A DNA stretch of 64,000 nucleotides from Saprospiraceae bacterium (GCA_026129545.1 JAHCHX010000001.1:557501-621500); one strand, 5' to 3'; numbered from the stretch's first letter, positions 1-9,678 are shown. Translations and numbers: made by a program. Notes: generated from the sequence alone by a model not told the origin.

Positions 1-1079
1 TTTGGGTAGTTGTAGTCGGTGGTTTGCAGTGCGTTGCGGGCACCTCCGCCAAACACGCGCTGGCGTTTGCCGGTCTTGAGGTCTTGCACCCACACGCGCC
101 ATTTGCCGATGTCGTTGCTCACCCATGCGATGCGCTTGCCATCGGGGCTGATTTTCGCCTCGCTCAATGGGAGTTTGCGTTTGTTTTTCACGGTTATTTT
201 CGTCAGATCGTCGGGTTTTTTCATAAACTTGGCCTCCTCCTGATAGCGGCGCTTGTAGTATTCCAGCATAAGCTCGGTGGTGCGCCGGTAGCCATTGCCG
301 AGTACATATAGGAAGCCCACGTCAACGCTGCGATTGATGCGGGTGAGGTATAGCAGGTTGCTGACCGTGCTTCGCCCGAAGTGCAGGCCGATGTAGTTCC
401 AGAAGGCGTGGCCGGCAAGCCGGGGGTGGCTTTTGGCCAATTTGTCGAAATTGGGATATTTGCCCGAACGTATCAAGTCGCGCAGTTGGTTGTCTAGCTC
501 GCTGCTCCACTCTTCGCCACAGTAAGCCGAAAGCCCGTTGGTGTACCATCCCGGCAAGTTGAGCAACACCGCGTTTTGCACGATTTCCTGCAAATTGGTA
601 CCAAACAACATCGAGTTGATGAGCACTCCCGCCACGCCTTCGCGGATTTGAGTGCGCAAATGGTGGTGGTTGCCATCGAAAAAGACAAATACTTTGGTGC
701 CAATGACCTTTGTCTCCCCAGCCCGCAGCTGAAACACCTCATCCTCGCCTATATTGCTTTGCTTAAGGTCGGTCAAATCAGAGAAAACCAACATCTCGAT
801 TTTGTCGGTCATTTGGTGCTCCAGCATTTGCTGCAAAGAGGGAAAATCGAGCTCGGCTGTTTGCAGGGCCGACTGAGCTATGTTGCGGGCATCGCCATAC
901 CAGTAAGTGATGAGGTTGGAGGTCTCATAAAGCATCCACTCGTCAATTTGGCGATTGTATTGCACACGGTTTTTTCCAAAAGAAGTTTGAGAGGTGGTTT
1001 GAGCCACAAGCGCCTCACCGCCGCACAAGGCAACAAAAAAAGAACAGAAGAGAACCGTGCAAGTAGCCGTTTTTGTCAT
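1..1079 (-). CDS. Secreted peptidase-MA-like / WD40-like beta-propeller protein, C-terminal part off the left edge
   Basis: An open frame runs from an ATG at 1077-1079 to the left edge (about 359 codons, no stop), so the C-terminus is missing. The N-terminus has a hydrophobic signal peptide ending near ALVAQ. Residues ~50-300 resemble the helical gluzincin/peptidase-MA fold, with the LPGWYTNGLSAY motif that normally follows the metal site. The expected HExxH is replaced by REGVAGV, so catalysis is doubtful. The last ~60 residues begin a TolB/PD40-type propeller blade (ISPDGKRIAWVSND). Such proteins are common and large (~1000 aa) in Saprospiria, and their role is not established. I infer an exported protein. 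Family placement is by motif only. Confidence 0.7.
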   Translation of the reverse strand, partial: MTKTATCTVLFCSFFVALCGGEALVAQTTSQTSFGKNRVQYNRQIDEWMLYETSNLITYWYGDARNIAQSALQTAELDFPSLQQMLEHQMTDKIEMLVFSDLTDLKQSNIGEDEVFQLRAGETKVIGTKVFVFFDGNHHHLRTQIREGVAGVLINSMLFGTNLQEIVQNAVLLNLPGWYTNGLSAYCGEEWSSELDNQLRDLIRSGKYPNFDKLAKSHPRLAGHAFWNYIGLHFGRSTVSNLLYLTRINRSVDVGFLYVLGNGYRRTTELMLEYYKRRYQEEAKFMKKPDDLTKITVKNKRKLPLSEAKISPDGKRIAWVSNDIGKWRVWVQDLKTGKRQRVFGGGARNALQTTDYNYP

Positions 1080-1143
1080 GGCCGGGTAGTTTTTGAGTTG
1101 GGAGGGCGAAGGTCAGCACCTGCTGAGCAGCCTGTCGCTTTCA

Positions 1144-1172
1144 GAAAGGTAAAATTGAGGCGTTTGTTGCAA
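1144..1172 (-). promoter_or_regulatory. Putative promoter for the beta-propeller gene
   Basis: On the minus strand this reads TTG, 18 bases, TACCTTTC, close to the Bacteroidota TTG-N17-23-TANNTTTG pattern. It lies 65 bases upstream of the ATG. The rest of 1080-1289 holds nothing else I recognise. Confidence 0.4.
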
Positions 1173-1289
1173 AAGACAATGACTTGCGGTGGCAAAAACG
1201 CATTGAGAGAGAAAAAGATTTTTCAGATGCAAGAAAAGAAGATGGCATTCATTGCACCTGTCGAGCCTTTGGATAGCCACCAACGCCCC

Positions 1290-3296
1290 TCACTCCCCGC
1301 ACCAGCACACCTTGTCGCCGAAATTGCTGACCATGAAGCCCAGCAGCCCGCCGTTCGCCACGGGCGGCACGTCGAAGTCCTGCGGGCACACCAGCACCAA
1401 AAGTTGATGGCCGCTTGTCACCTCGTGCCGCGCCAGCAGCACCGCCCCGTCCTGCGACACCTGCCAGTCGAACTCGAAGGGCGGCTGCCCCTCCAACTCG
1501 AACAACACCTCCGCGCAGCCATCGCGGCACACAGCCTCCGGCGGCGAGCCGACCGTGATGCTCGGCTTTTGGCGCCAGGTTATTTTCGGCCCCTTGAACA
1601 TCGAAAAGCAGGCGGCGGCGGCGTTGATGCTGTCGTTGGGCAACTGCGGCCCTGCGATGACAGCGACGTAATAGATGCTGTCGAAGTGCATCGTGCCGGG
1701 CAGGAAAGGGAATTTCAGGGTGTCGGAATACTGCACGATGCTGCCCAATGGGTTGGCCGGATTGGAGTACAGGATGAACCGGATGGTGTCGTTCGGCTCC
1801 AGATGGTGGTTTCCGGGCAGCGCGAGCGCGACGGTTTTCGGCCCGCAGACGGCTATGGCGGCGGTGTCGAGGGTGCCCGCATCGGTGGCGCAGCATTTTT
1901 GCACGGTGATTTGGAAGGTGACCGGCTCGCCGGTGCAGGCGCCGCGCTGGGGCGTGACGGTGATGGTGGCCGTCTGCGTGGCGGGCAGGGTGGGCGCGGT
2001 GAAGGCGATAAGCGAGCCGCTGCCGCTAGCAGGCAGGCCGATGGCGGGGTTGGAGTTCGTCCACGAGAAGGTGGTAGAGAGGCTGCCGCTCAGGAACACG
2101 GCGACCTGCTGTCCGCCGCAGACGGTGACGTTGTCGGGCTGGTTGACGCGGGCCTCTGGCAGCACCGTGACGCTGAACGACTGCGACGCGAAGGGGCAGG
2201 GTTGGGGGGTGACGGTGACGACAGCCGTCTGTTGCAGGGGGCCGCCCTGGGCGGAAAAGGAGAGGTCGCCGGAGCCGCTCGCGGGCAGGCCGATGGCCGT
2301 GTTGGAGTTCGTCCAGGTGTAGGAGTTGCCCGTGCCGCTGAAGTTGACGCTGACGGGGTCGCCGGGGCAGACGGTGATGTTGGGCGGGGCATCCACCGAC
2401 GCGCCGTTGAGGGTGATTTGGAAGGTGACGGGGTCGCCGGGGCAGGTGACGCCCTGATTGGTGTACTGGGGCGTGACGGTGATGGTGGCGGTCTGCGGCG
2501 ACGGCACTTTGGGGCTGATGTAGTTGATGTGGCCAGTGCCGGAGGCCGGAAGGCCGATGGCGGTGTTGTCGTTCGTCCAGGTGAAAGTAGCGCCCGGCGT
2601 AGCCGAGGAGAAGGTGACGGATACCGGTGCGCCGCCGCAGACCGTGAGGTCGGGGGGCTGGTTCATCTTAGGCTTGGGGTTCACGAGAACAGACCACGCA
2701 GGAATAGTACCTCTGCAGCCGCCCACCCATGCGGTGACACTTCCCCCACCCAAAAGCGGCATATCGGAGGGGTTTTGGGCTGTAAAAATGAGGTCGCCGC
2801 TCCCGGAGGCAGGGGCGCCGATGGTCATGCCGTTGGCAAGGGAAGTCCAGGTATACGTCTGGCCTGCAGGGCCTTGCCACTCGAAAACCACTTCATCGCC
2901 GGCGCAAACTATTTGGTAACCCGGGAAGTCAAGGTCAAAATGCGGCGGCGGAATGATGTCGAGGCAAATAGGGGTGGGGTCATAACAGGGATTGGTCGGT
3001 GTGGCGCACAATTGTATCACGTTCGCCCATCCGGCAAGCCCCGACCAATCTAACACCACAGATTCACCCGTGGGTGGGCCGACAAATTGAACCGAGTTAG
3101 GGAAAGGGTCAACCGTAATTGTCCACACGAGGTCCGCATCAGCAGAATTGGGGATAGAATATACGTTGGGATTGGGTATACTGCGGCAAAGTTGAGGCGG
3201 CCCCACCATCGGCCCCAAAGGGGGGCATTGGGCTGTCAGTGTGCTCCAGACGATAAAGAACAAAAATATACAGGAGGTGTGTAAACGGATGTTCAT
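1290..3296 (-). CDS. Array large protein B1: secreted PKD-like repeat protein
   Basis: 668 aa from an ATG at 3294-3296. An upstream ATG at 3392 is in frame, but the chosen start places a clean signal peptide (MNIRLHTSCIFLFF...LTAQ) at the N-terminus and matches all paralogues. The mature protein starts CPPLGP. Residues ~25-210 form two Ig/PKD-like domains (YSIPNSADA; DEVVFEWQGPAGQTYTW). Then come three PKD-like repeats of ~85-95 aa, each with a TWTN-type core followed by AIGLPASG. The last ~180 aa, starting CCATDAGTLDT, are Cys-containing and end VCWCGE. There is no recognisable T9SS sorting domain, so secretion seems to rely on the signal peptide alone. It is last in the array and has the type A C-terminus. 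Function unknown; an adhesive or structural surface role is inferred from PKD-like domains. Confidence 0.88.
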   Translation of the reverse strand: MNIRLHTSCIFLFFIVWSTLTAQCPPLGPMVGPPQLCRSIPNPNVYSIPNSADADLVWTITVDPFPNSVQFVGPPTGESVVLDWSGLAGWANVIQLCATPTNPCYDPTPICLDIIPPPHFDLDFPGYQIVCAGDEVVFEWQGPAGQTYTWTSLANGMTIGAPASGSGDLIFTAQNPSDMPLLGGGSVTAWVGGCRGTIPAWSVLVNPKPKMNQPPDLTVCGGAPVSVTFSSATPGATFTWTNDNTAIGLPASGTGHINYISPKVPSPQTATITVTPQYTNQGVTCPGDPVTFQITLNGASVDAPPNITVCPGDPVSVNFSGTGNSYTWTNSNTAIGLPASGSGDLSFSAQGGPLQQTAVVTVTPQPCPFASQSFSVTVLPEARVNQPDNVTVCGGQQVAVFLSGSLSTTFSWTNSNPAIGLPASGSGSLIAFTAPTLPATQTATITVTPQRGACTGEPVTFQITVQKCCATDAGTLDTAAIAVCGPKTVALALPGNHHLEPNDTIRFILYSNPANPLGSIVQYSDTLKFPFLPGTMHFDSIYYVAVIAGPQLPNDSINAAAACFSMFKGPKITWRQKPSITVGSPPEAVCRDGCAEVLFELEGQPPFEFDWQVSQDGAVLLARHEVTSGHQLLVLVCPQDFDVPPVANGGLLGFMVSNFGDKVCWCGE

Positions 3297-3316
3297 AGGC
3301 CGGGCTGAATTGAAAA

Positions 3317-3358
3317 TGACCTTGGCAGCCGTACCGAAAGGCAGGGCTGCCAAGGTCA
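3317..3358 (-). promoter_or_regulatory. Intercistronic hairpin, unit 1
   Basis: Perfect 14-bp inverted repeat (3317-3330 with 3345-3358, 14-nt loop) between the S1 stop and the B1 start. On the transcript it is followed by TTTTCAATTC and then, about 20 nt on, the B1 ATG. It could be an attenuating terminator or a processing/stability hairpin. Confidence 0.75.
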
Positions 3359-3424
3359 TCAGTCTTAAAATTTCAAGCGCCACGCCGCCCAAAACAGCGG
3401 GACGGCATTGTCATGAAGTCGCTG

Positions 3425-3910
3425 TTATTGGCAGTCGTTGAATGTTTCATCACAGTCGTCGTTGGAATGGAAACAACGACTTTCGCCCACAGGTATCGTC
3501 ACATTGATGGCGGTGGTGCCTGCAACCTGTACCGCCACAGTGATGGCCTGTGCCGCCGTCGAGGGGTTACGGATACACACAGAACCACCTTTGCGTACAC
3601 AAAATGTATAGGGTGTATTGGCCGTAAGAGATACGGTGATAGACCTGTCTTGGCCGAGAGTGCTGCAGCCATTGCTGCAAGTGCCTGTGTAGTTGAGAAT
3701 ATCACCACACAGCTCTGCAGTGCCATTGGCAGTTGCAGTCACAACGAACGAACAGCCAGTGTCGTCGACGCAGGCTCGCTCAGTCACGGGTTTGTCACTC
3801 AGGGGTTTTATTTGGGGTTGGTCGGCCTCGCGCTGGCAGGAGGGGAAGTAAACTGCTGCATTGGCGGCGAGGAGCAAGAAAAAAAGAAGGAGAAATCGGT
3901 TCTTTTTCAT
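3425..3910 (-). CDS. Array small protein S1: Cys-rich lipoprotein
   Basis: 161 aa. Signal peptide of lipoprotein type with Cys25 after VYFPS, followed by Q, so probably lipidated and outer-membrane anchored. A linker (KPLSDKPVTERAC) leads to a ~120-aa beta-rich domain with regularly spaced Cys: GCSFVV, ELCGDI, TGTCSNGC, YTFCV, SVCIRNPST, CFHSNDDC, and a terminal DCQ. The TFCV..GSVCIRNPST core is shared by all array members. No family recognised. The gene lies 129 bases upstream of B1 in the same direction, downstream of a conserved promoter, so S1 and B1 are probably one bicistronic unit with the hairpin between them. A partner role (anchor for the large protein) is speculation. Confidence 0.85.
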   Translation of the reverse strand: MKKNRFLLLFFLLLAANAAVYFPSCQREADQPQIKPLSDKPVTERACVDDTGCSFVVTATANGTAELCGDILNYTGTCSNGCSTLGQDRSITVSLTANTPYTFCVRKGGSVCIRNPSTAAQAITVAVQVAGTTAINVTIPVGESRCFHSNDDCDETFNDCQ

Positions 3911-3993
3911 AAAAAAGCGGGATTAAAAAAGTGAAAGGATTAGGCTTTTGTTGTCTGGGCGCCGACAGCGCAACATCAGCCCGATTTGCGATG

Positions 3994-4025
3994 CAAAAAT
4001 AAATCAAAATATTTAAGGCGTCCAA
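3994..4025 (-). promoter_or_regulatory. Promoter of unit S1-B1
   Basis: Minus strand reads TTG-N21-TATTTTTG, matching the Bacteroidota sigma consensus (TTG-N17-23-TANNTTTG). The -7 box lies 84 bases before the S1 start. The same geometry recurs upstream of S2, S4 and S6. Confidence 0.75.
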
Positions 4026-4084
4026 GATTATTTTGTTAAAACATACGACGGTTTTAAAATCTTACACTAACATTTTGCCCCCCC

Positions 4085-6099
4085 TCAGTCCACGCACCCG
4101 CAAAACTTATCCTGGAAGAAATTGACCTGAAAATCAATGCTCCCGCCCGTCGGGGGGATGGCGAAATCGGCGGTGCAGAGGGTGACGAGCATTTGAAAAG
4201 CAGGTGAAGTCTCGTTTTTGGACAGGAGAATCTGGCCGTTCTGCACGATGAGCCATGTAAACTCGAAAGGCGGAGTGCCCGTAAAATCGAACAACACCTC
4301 CGCGCAGCCGTCGCGGCACACCGCCTCCGGCGGCGAAGCGACGGTGATGCTCGGCTTTTGGCGCCACGTTATTTTCGGCCCCTTGAACATCGAAAAGCAG
4401 GCGGCGGCGGCATTGATGCTGTCGTTGGGCAACTGCGGCCCTGCGATGACGGCGACGTAGTAGATGCTGTCGAAGTGCATCGTGCCGGGCAGGAAAGGGA
4501 ATTTCAGGGTGTCGGAATACTGCACGATGCTGCCCAATGGGTTGGCCGGATTGGAGTACAGGATGAACCGGATGGTGTCGTTCGGCTCCAGATGGTGGTT
4601 TCCGGGCAGCGCGAGCGCGACGGTTTTCGGCCCGCAGACGGCTATGGCGGCGGTGTCGAGGGTGCCCGCATCGGTGGCGCAGCATTTTTGCACGGTGATT
4701 TGGAAGGTGACCGGCTCGCCGGTGCAGGCGCCGCGCTGGGGCGTGACGGTGATGGTGGCCGTCTGCGTGGCGGGCAGGGTGGGCGCGGTGAAGGCGATAA
4801 GCGAGCCGCTGCCGCGCAGGGCAGGCCGATGGCGGGGTTGGAGTTCGTCCACGAGAAGGTGGTAGAGAGGCTGCCGCTCAGGAACACGGCGACCTGCTGT
4901 CCGCCGCAGACGGTGACGTTGTCGGGCTGGTTGACGCGGGCCTCTGGCAGCACCGTGACGCTGAACGACTGCGACGCGAAGGGGCAGGGTTGGGGGGTGA
5001 CGGTGACGACAGCCGTCTGTTGCAGGGGGCCGCCCTGGGCGGAAAAGGAGAGGTCGCCGGAGCCGCTCGCGGGCAGGCCGATGGCCGTGTTGGAGTTCGT
5101 CCAGGTGTAGGAGTTGCCCGTGCCGCTGAAGTTGACGCTGACGGGGTCGCCGGGGCAGACGGTGATGTTGGGCGGGGCATCCACCGACGCGCCGTTGAGG
5201 GTGATATGGAAGGTGACGGGGTCGCCGGGGCAGGTGACGCCCTGATTGGTGTATTGGGGCGTGACGGTGATGGTGGCGGTCTGCGGCGACGGCACTTTGG
5301 GGCTGGTGTAGTTGATGTTGCCAGTGCCGGAGGCCGGAAGGCCGATGGCAGGGTTGTCGTTTGTCCAGGTGAAGGTAGTGGTGGGCGTAGCCGAGGAGAA
5401 GGTGACCGACACAGGAGCGCCGCCGCAGACAGTGACATTGGGGGGCTGGTTCATCTTAGGCTTGGGGTTCACGAGAACAGACCACGCAGGACTGGTACCT
5501 CTACAGCCGCCCATCCATGCGGTGCCACTTCCTCCCCCGAAAAGCGGCATATTGGAGGGGTTTTGAGCTATAAAAATGAGGTCGCCGTTGCCCTGCTGAG
5601 GGGCACCGATTGCCATGCCGTTGGCAAGGGAAGTCCAGGTGTAGGTCTGGCCAGGAGGGCCTTGCCACTCGAAGACTACTTCGTCACCTTCGCAAACTAT
5701 TTGGTGGTGAGTCTGACCATCAGGGTCATAAGGTTCAAAATGCGGCGGGGGGATAATATCCATGCAAACGGGAGTGGGGTCGTAACAAGGGTTGGTGGGG
5801 GTGGCGCACAATTGTATCACGTTCGCCCATCCGGCAGGGCCCCACCAACCCAGAGTGACGGTTTGACCTGTGGAAGGGCCGACAAATTCAACCGAGTTAG
5901 GGTTAGGGTCAACCGTGATTGTCCAGACGAGAGCGGCGTCAGCGGAATTTGGGATAGAATATATGTTGGGATTGGGTACGTTCCCGCAAAGTTGAGGCGG
6001 TCCCATTATCGGCCCCAAGGATGGGCATTGGGCTGTCAGCATGCTCCGGGCTATGAAAAAAAGTAAAAATATACAGGAAGAGCGTACACAAATGCTCAT
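4085..6099 (-). pseudogene. Array large protein B2, frameshifted at ~4818
   Basis: The start is the ATG at 6097-6099 (MSICVRSS..., signal peptide ending LTAQ). The reading frame is intact through three PKD-like repeats until GLP at about 4818, where the sequence has GCAGGGC against TAGCAGGC in B1, one base short. The C-terminal ~250 aa (SGSGSLIAFTAP onward) continue in another frame to 4085. The C-terminus is type B (NFFQDKFCGCVD), unlike B1. Without the lesion it would be a ~671-aa secreted protein like its neighbours. The break sits in sequence near-identical between paralogues, so it may be a true inactivating deletion, a recombination scar or an assembly error. Remaining domains as in B1. 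Confidence 0.8.
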
Positions 6100-6120
6100 A
6101 AGGCATAACGATTTGAAAAC

Positions 6121-6177
6121 GACACCGGAAACCACGCCTTGTAACAGCAAGCCGCGGCTTCCGATGCCGTTCGTGTC
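6121..6177 (-). promoter_or_regulatory. Intercistronic hairpin, unit 2
   Basis: GACAC (6121-6125) pairs with GTGTC (6173-6177), and CGGAAACC (6126-6133) pairs with GGCTTCCG (6156-6163). The one mismatch is a G-U wobble on the minus-strand transcript. Same place as the unit 1 hairpin but different sequence; the following TTTTCAAAT tract is kept. Confidence 0.55.
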
Positions 6178-6236
6178 AAAATAGCCGAATGCCGTTCAGA
6201 CTAAAACAGCGAGTCGGCATAATCATAAAATCACTG

Positions 6237-6728
6237 TTACTTGCAGCCATCGTTTGTTGCACTACAGCTTTGAGCGGGATGGAAACAATGGCTTTGACCC
6301 ACAGGTATCGTCACATTGATAGCGGTGGTGCCGGCGACTTGTACCGCCACATCGATAGCTTGCAATGCCGTCGAGGGGTTGCGGATGCACACAGAGCCAT
6401 CCTGTAATACACAAAATGTGTATGGGGTATTGGCTGTAAGCGATACGGTGATAGACCTGTCGGCGCTATTAGTGTTGCAGCCGTAGTTGCAAGTGCCTGT
6501 GAAGTTGATAATATCACCACATAGCTCTACAGTGCCATTGGTGGTTGCGGTCACAACGAAGGAACAGCCGGTGTCGTCGAGGCAGGCCCGTTCCGTCACG
6601 GGTATGTCGCTCAAGGGATTTGGGGCAGGGGCAAGGGCATCGGTATCGCGTTGGCAGGAGAAGAAGTAAAGGCCTGCAAGGCACACGATGGAAAAAAAGG
6701 GCAGCCAGAAAATTTTGAATTTTTGCAT
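6237..6728 (-). CDS. Array small protein S2: Cys-rich lipoprotein
   Basis: 163 aa from the ATG at 6726-6728; an in-frame ATG at 6788 would bury the signal peptide. Lipobox Cys25 follows YFFS and is followed by QRD. The linker is proline-rich (ALAPAPNPLSD). The Cys pattern is as in S1: GCSFVV, ELCGDI, TGTCNYGC, YTFCV, SVCIRNPST, then CFHPAQSC and a terminal DGCK. The 5' half and upstream region are almost identical to those of S4 5.6 kb away, while the middle differs, which points to exchange between units. It precedes B2 by 137 bases. Confidence 0.85.
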   Translation of the reverse strand: MQKFKIFWLPFFSIVCLAGLYFFSCQRDTDALAPAPNPLSDIPVTERACLDDTGCSFVVTATTNGTVELCGDIINFTGTCNYGCNTNSADRSITVSLTANTPYTFCVLQDGSVCIRNPSTALQAIDVAVQVAGTTAINVTIPVGQSHCFHPAQSCSATNDGCK

Positions 6729-6785
6729 AATCGAAGGGATGTAAAAAGTGAACGGATTAAATTTGAAACATCCATAAAGGCGAAA

Positions 6786-6817
6786 CAAAAATAAGCCAAA
6801 ACTTTCAATTTGTCCAA
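6786..6817 (-). promoter_or_regulatory. Promoter of unit S2-B2
   Basis: Minus strand TTG-N21-TATTTTTG, the same boxes and spacing as unit 1 but in different surrounding sequence; 57 bases from the -7 box to the S2 start. Confidence 0.75.
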
Positions 6818-6891
6818 GCCTTTCAGGCTAAAATATACGTTCGCTTTGAAAAGCTAACTCCAACAATTCATTGTCGCCACCACCGTCCCCC

Positions 6892-8883
6892 TCACTCCCC
6901 GCACCAGCACACCTTGTCGCCGAAATTGCTGACCATAAAGCCCAGCAGCCCGCCGTTCGCCACGGGCGGCACGTCGAAGTCCTGCGGGCACACCAGCACC
7001 AAAAGTTGATGGCCGCTTGTCACCTCGTGCCGCGCCAGCAGCACCGCCCCGTCCTGCGACACCTGCCAGTCGAACTCGAAGGGCGGCTGCCCCTCCAACT
7101 CGAACAACACCTCCGCGCAGCCATCGCGGCACACCGCCTCCGGCGGCGAGCCGACGGTGATGCTCGGCTTTTTCCACCAAGTGATTTTCGGTCCCTTGAA
7201 CATCGAAAAGCAGGCGGCGGCGGCATTGATGCTGTCGTTGGGCAGCAGTGGCCCTGCGATGACAGCGACGTAGTAGATGCTGTCGAAGTGCATCGTGCCG
7301 GGCAGGAAAGGGAATTTCAGGGTGTCGGAATACTGCACGATGCTGCCCAATGGGTTGGCTGGGTTGGAGTACAGGATGAACCGGATGGTGTCGTTCGGCT
7401 CCAGGTGGTGGTTTCCGGGCAGCGCGAGCGCCACGATTTTTGGCCCGCATACGGCGACGGAGGCGGTGTCGAGCGTGCCCGCATCGGTGGCGCAGCATTT
7501 TTGCACGGTGATTTGGAAGGTGACCGGCTCGCCGGCACATGCACCCGGCTTGTAGGGCATGACGGTGACGGTGGCCGTCTGGGTGGCTGGGAGGTTGGGG
7601 GCGTTGAAGATGATGTTGCCCGACCCGCTCGCGGGCAGCCCGATGGCGGGGTTGTCGTTCGTCCAGTTGAAGGCCGTGCCGGCGCTGCCGCTCAGGAGCA
7701 CGGCCACAGGCTGGCCGCCGCAGACGGTGACGTTGTCTGGCTGGTTGACGAAAACCGCCGGCAACACTGTGATGATGAAGGTCTGTGGTGCGAAGGGGCA
7801 GGGCTGGGACATGACAGTGACGGTGGCAGTCTGCTGAAAGGGCGAGCCTTCCGTTGTGAAAGAGATGTTGCCCGTGCCTCCGTTGCCCAAGCCGATAAAA
7901 CTGTTGGAGTTCGTCCAAGAGTAGTAGTCTCCAGTACCCGTGAAGTTGACCTCGACCTGTTCGCCGGGGCAGACGGTGATGTTGGGCGGGTCGTCCACCA
8001 TCGTGTTGTTGAGCGTGATTTGGAAGGTGACGGGCTGGCTGGTGCATTCATTGAGGGTATGATGGGCGGTGACGGTGATGGTGGCCGTCTGTTGCTGGGT
8101 CACTTTGGCGCTGACATAGTTGATGTTGCCTGAGCCGGAGGCAGGCAGCCCGATGGCGGGGTTGTCGTTGGTCCAGGCAAAAGTGGCGCCCGGCGAGCCG
8201 CTGAAGGCCACTCCTATCGGCGAGCCGCCGCACACCGTGATGTCGGGAAGGGGATTCACGGATGGCGCAGGACGCACATAAAGAGCCCATGAGGTATTAC
8301 CACCTTGACATCCGCCCAATGACGGAGTGACGTGTCCTCCTCCAAAAATGGTCATGTCGGTGGGGTTTTGGGCAGTAAAAATGAGGTCGCCACTGCCAGC
8401 CGGCGGAGAGCCTATGTACAGGTGAAATGGCTGTGTGGTCCAAGTATAAGTCTGACCGGGAGGGCCTTGCCACTCGAACACCACTTCCTCTCCTTCGCAA
8501 ACGGTGGGAATAGGTATGGCAAGAGGGTCGAAATGGGGCGGGGGAATGATGTCCATGCAAATGGGGGCAGGGTCGTAACAGGGGTTGGTCGGCGTGGCGC
8601 ACAATTGTATGATGGTCGCTAGTCCGGCAGGCCCATACCAAGTCAACTGGACGGATTCGCCCGTGGGAGAGCCGATGAACTGAACCGAGTTTGGCGGGAC
8701 AACCGTGAGTGTCCACACAAGACCAGCATCGGCGGAATTGGGAATCGAGTATATCATGGGGAAATTGCTGCAAAGTTGGGGGGGGCCTTGGATGGGTTCA
8801 AGTGGCTGGCATTGCGCTGGCAATCTGTTCCGAGCGGTGAGAAAAAGCAAAAATAGTATGCAGGGGCGTATAGGAATTTTCAT
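6892..8883 (-). CDS. Array large protein B3: secreted PKD-like repeat protein
   Basis: 663 aa from the ATG at 8881-8883 (MKIPIRPCILFLLF..., signal peptide ending LPAQ). The most divergent full-length member. Its repeats read FAWTNDNPAIGLPASG, YYSWTNSNSFIGLGNGG and FNWTNDNPAIGLPASG, with one repeat lacking the usual LPASG. The N-terminal domains differ from all other copies (YIGSPPAGSGDLIF; TPSLGGCQGGNTSW). The last ~190 aa are nearly the same as B1 and B5 (type A end VCWCGE), a sharp switch from divergent to near-identical sequence that suggests gene conversion of the 3' part. No T9SS domain. Pairs with S3 upstream. Confidence 0.88.
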   Translation of the reverse strand: MKIPIRPCILFLLFLTARNRLPAQCQPLEPIQGPPQLCSNFPMIYSIPNSADAGLVWTLTVVPPNSVQFIGSPTGESVQLTWYGPAGLATIIQLCATPTNPCYDPAPICMDIIPPPHFDPLAIPIPTVCEGEEVVFEWQGPPGQTYTWTTQPFHLYIGSPPAGSGDLIFTAQNPTDMTIFGGGHVTPSLGGCQGGNTSWALYVRPAPSVNPLPDITVCGGSPIGVAFSGSPGATFAWTNDNPAIGLPASGSGNINYVSAKVTQQQTATITVTAHHTLNECTSQPVTFQITLNNTMVDDPPNITVCPGEQVEVNFTGTGDYYSWTNSNSFIGLGNGGTGNISFTTEGSPFQQTATVTVMSQPCPFAPQTFIITVLPAVFVNQPDNVTVCGGQPVAVLLSGSAGTAFNWTNDNPAIGLPASGSGNIIFNAPNLPATQTATVTVMPYKPGACAGEPVTFQITVQKCCATDAGTLDTASVAVCGPKIVALALPGNHHLEPNDTIRFILYSNPANPLGSIVQYSDTLKFPFLPGTMHFDSIYYVAVIAGPLLPNDSINAAAACFSMFKGPKITWWKKPSITVGSPPEAVCRDGCAEVLFELEGQPPFEFDWQVSQDGAVLLARHEVTSGHQLLVLVCPQDFDVPPVANGGLLGFMVSNFGDKVCWCGE

Positions 8884-9023
8884 AAGCCAGTGGGTTGAAA
8901 ACGGCGGCACTGGGTGCAAAAAATCCTACGGACTTTGCAGCGTTCTCCCAATATACCGTAGTGTACAAATGCCTCCCACTGCCCTAGTCGGAGCACGGGG
9001 AGGGTATTGGTGGGTAAACGTTG

Positions 9024-9512
9024 TTATTGGCACCCGAGCTCCGTCGCGTCACAGTTGGCGTTGGAGTGGAAGCAGGCAGTTTGCCCCGGAACAATTGTCG
9101 CGTTTTGTGATCCGCCAGTGCCAGCAGTCACCGTGATATTCATGGTCTGGGTTGCCGTAGAAGGGTTCCGTATGCAAAGGGAACCACCTATCAGTACACA
9201 AACCGTAGCAGGTGCAGAAGTCGGGACGGTCATCCAAATGGACTTATCATTACTGTAAGTATCGCAAGCAGTACAAGTTCCTGTAAAGACAGCAAGGTCG
9301 CCACAAAGCTCAACGGTGTTGCTGACATCCGAGAGAATCAAGTACTCACAGTAGCCGCTGGCGCAGGCTCGCTCGGTCACGGGTGTGTCGCTGAGGGGTT
9401 TCACGGTAAGTTGTTCGGCTTCGGCTTCGTGCTGGCAAGAGAGGAAGTGAAGTCCTGCAAAACCGACGATGGCAGCAAAAAGGGGCAGCGAGAAAATTTT
9501 GAATATTTTCAT
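9024..9512 (-). CDS. Array small protein S3: divergent Cys-rich lipoprotein
   Basis: 162 aa from the ATG at 9510-9512. Lipobox Cys26 after LHFLS. It keeps the PLSDTPVTERAC linker, ELCGDL, the TGTC motif, SLCIRNPST and CFHSNANCD, but the strands between differ from the other five small proteins (YLILSDVSNT; SIWMTVPTSAP) and it ends LGCQ. This divergence parallels that of its downstream partner B3, as if the pair has co-diverged. It lies 140 bases before B3. No family recognised. Confidence 0.83.
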   Translation of the reverse strand: MKIFKIFSLPLFAAIVGFAGLHFLSCQHEAEAEQLTVKPLSDTPVTERACASGYCEYLILSDVSNTVELCGDLAVFTGTCTACDTYSNDKSIWMTVPTSAPATVCVLIGGSLCIRNPSTATQTMNITVTAGTGGSQNATIVPGQTACFHSNANCDATELGCQ

Positions 9513-9574
9513 AACCGGAGGGATGTAAAAAAGCGAACGGATAAAATTTGAATTCGACCGGTCGCAGAGCAAAA

Positions 9575-9582
9575 CAAAGGTA
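9575..9582 (-). promoter_or_regulatory. Putative -7 box of unit S3-B3
   Basis: Minus strand TACCTTTG, a consensus TANNTTTG box, 62 bases before the S3 start. The sequence 21 bases upstream is TTT rather than TTG, so only the -7 element is convincing. Confidence 0.5.
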
Positions 9583-9678
9583 GGTCAAAATTTTAGTCGT
9601 ATAAAAGTCTTTTTTGCCAATAAACACGACTGTTTTTAAAAATAACCCCCAACAATTCATTGTCATCGCCAACGCCCC

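Noticed and set aside
576..3053. 825-codon plus-strand open frame (and similar ones at 4990-6066, 6871-8133, 12592-14217, 15293-16765)
   Set aside because: Antisense shadows of the array's large genes: low-complexity R/G/A/D-rich translation, no signal or domain; the minus-strand frames show coherent domains and paralogy.
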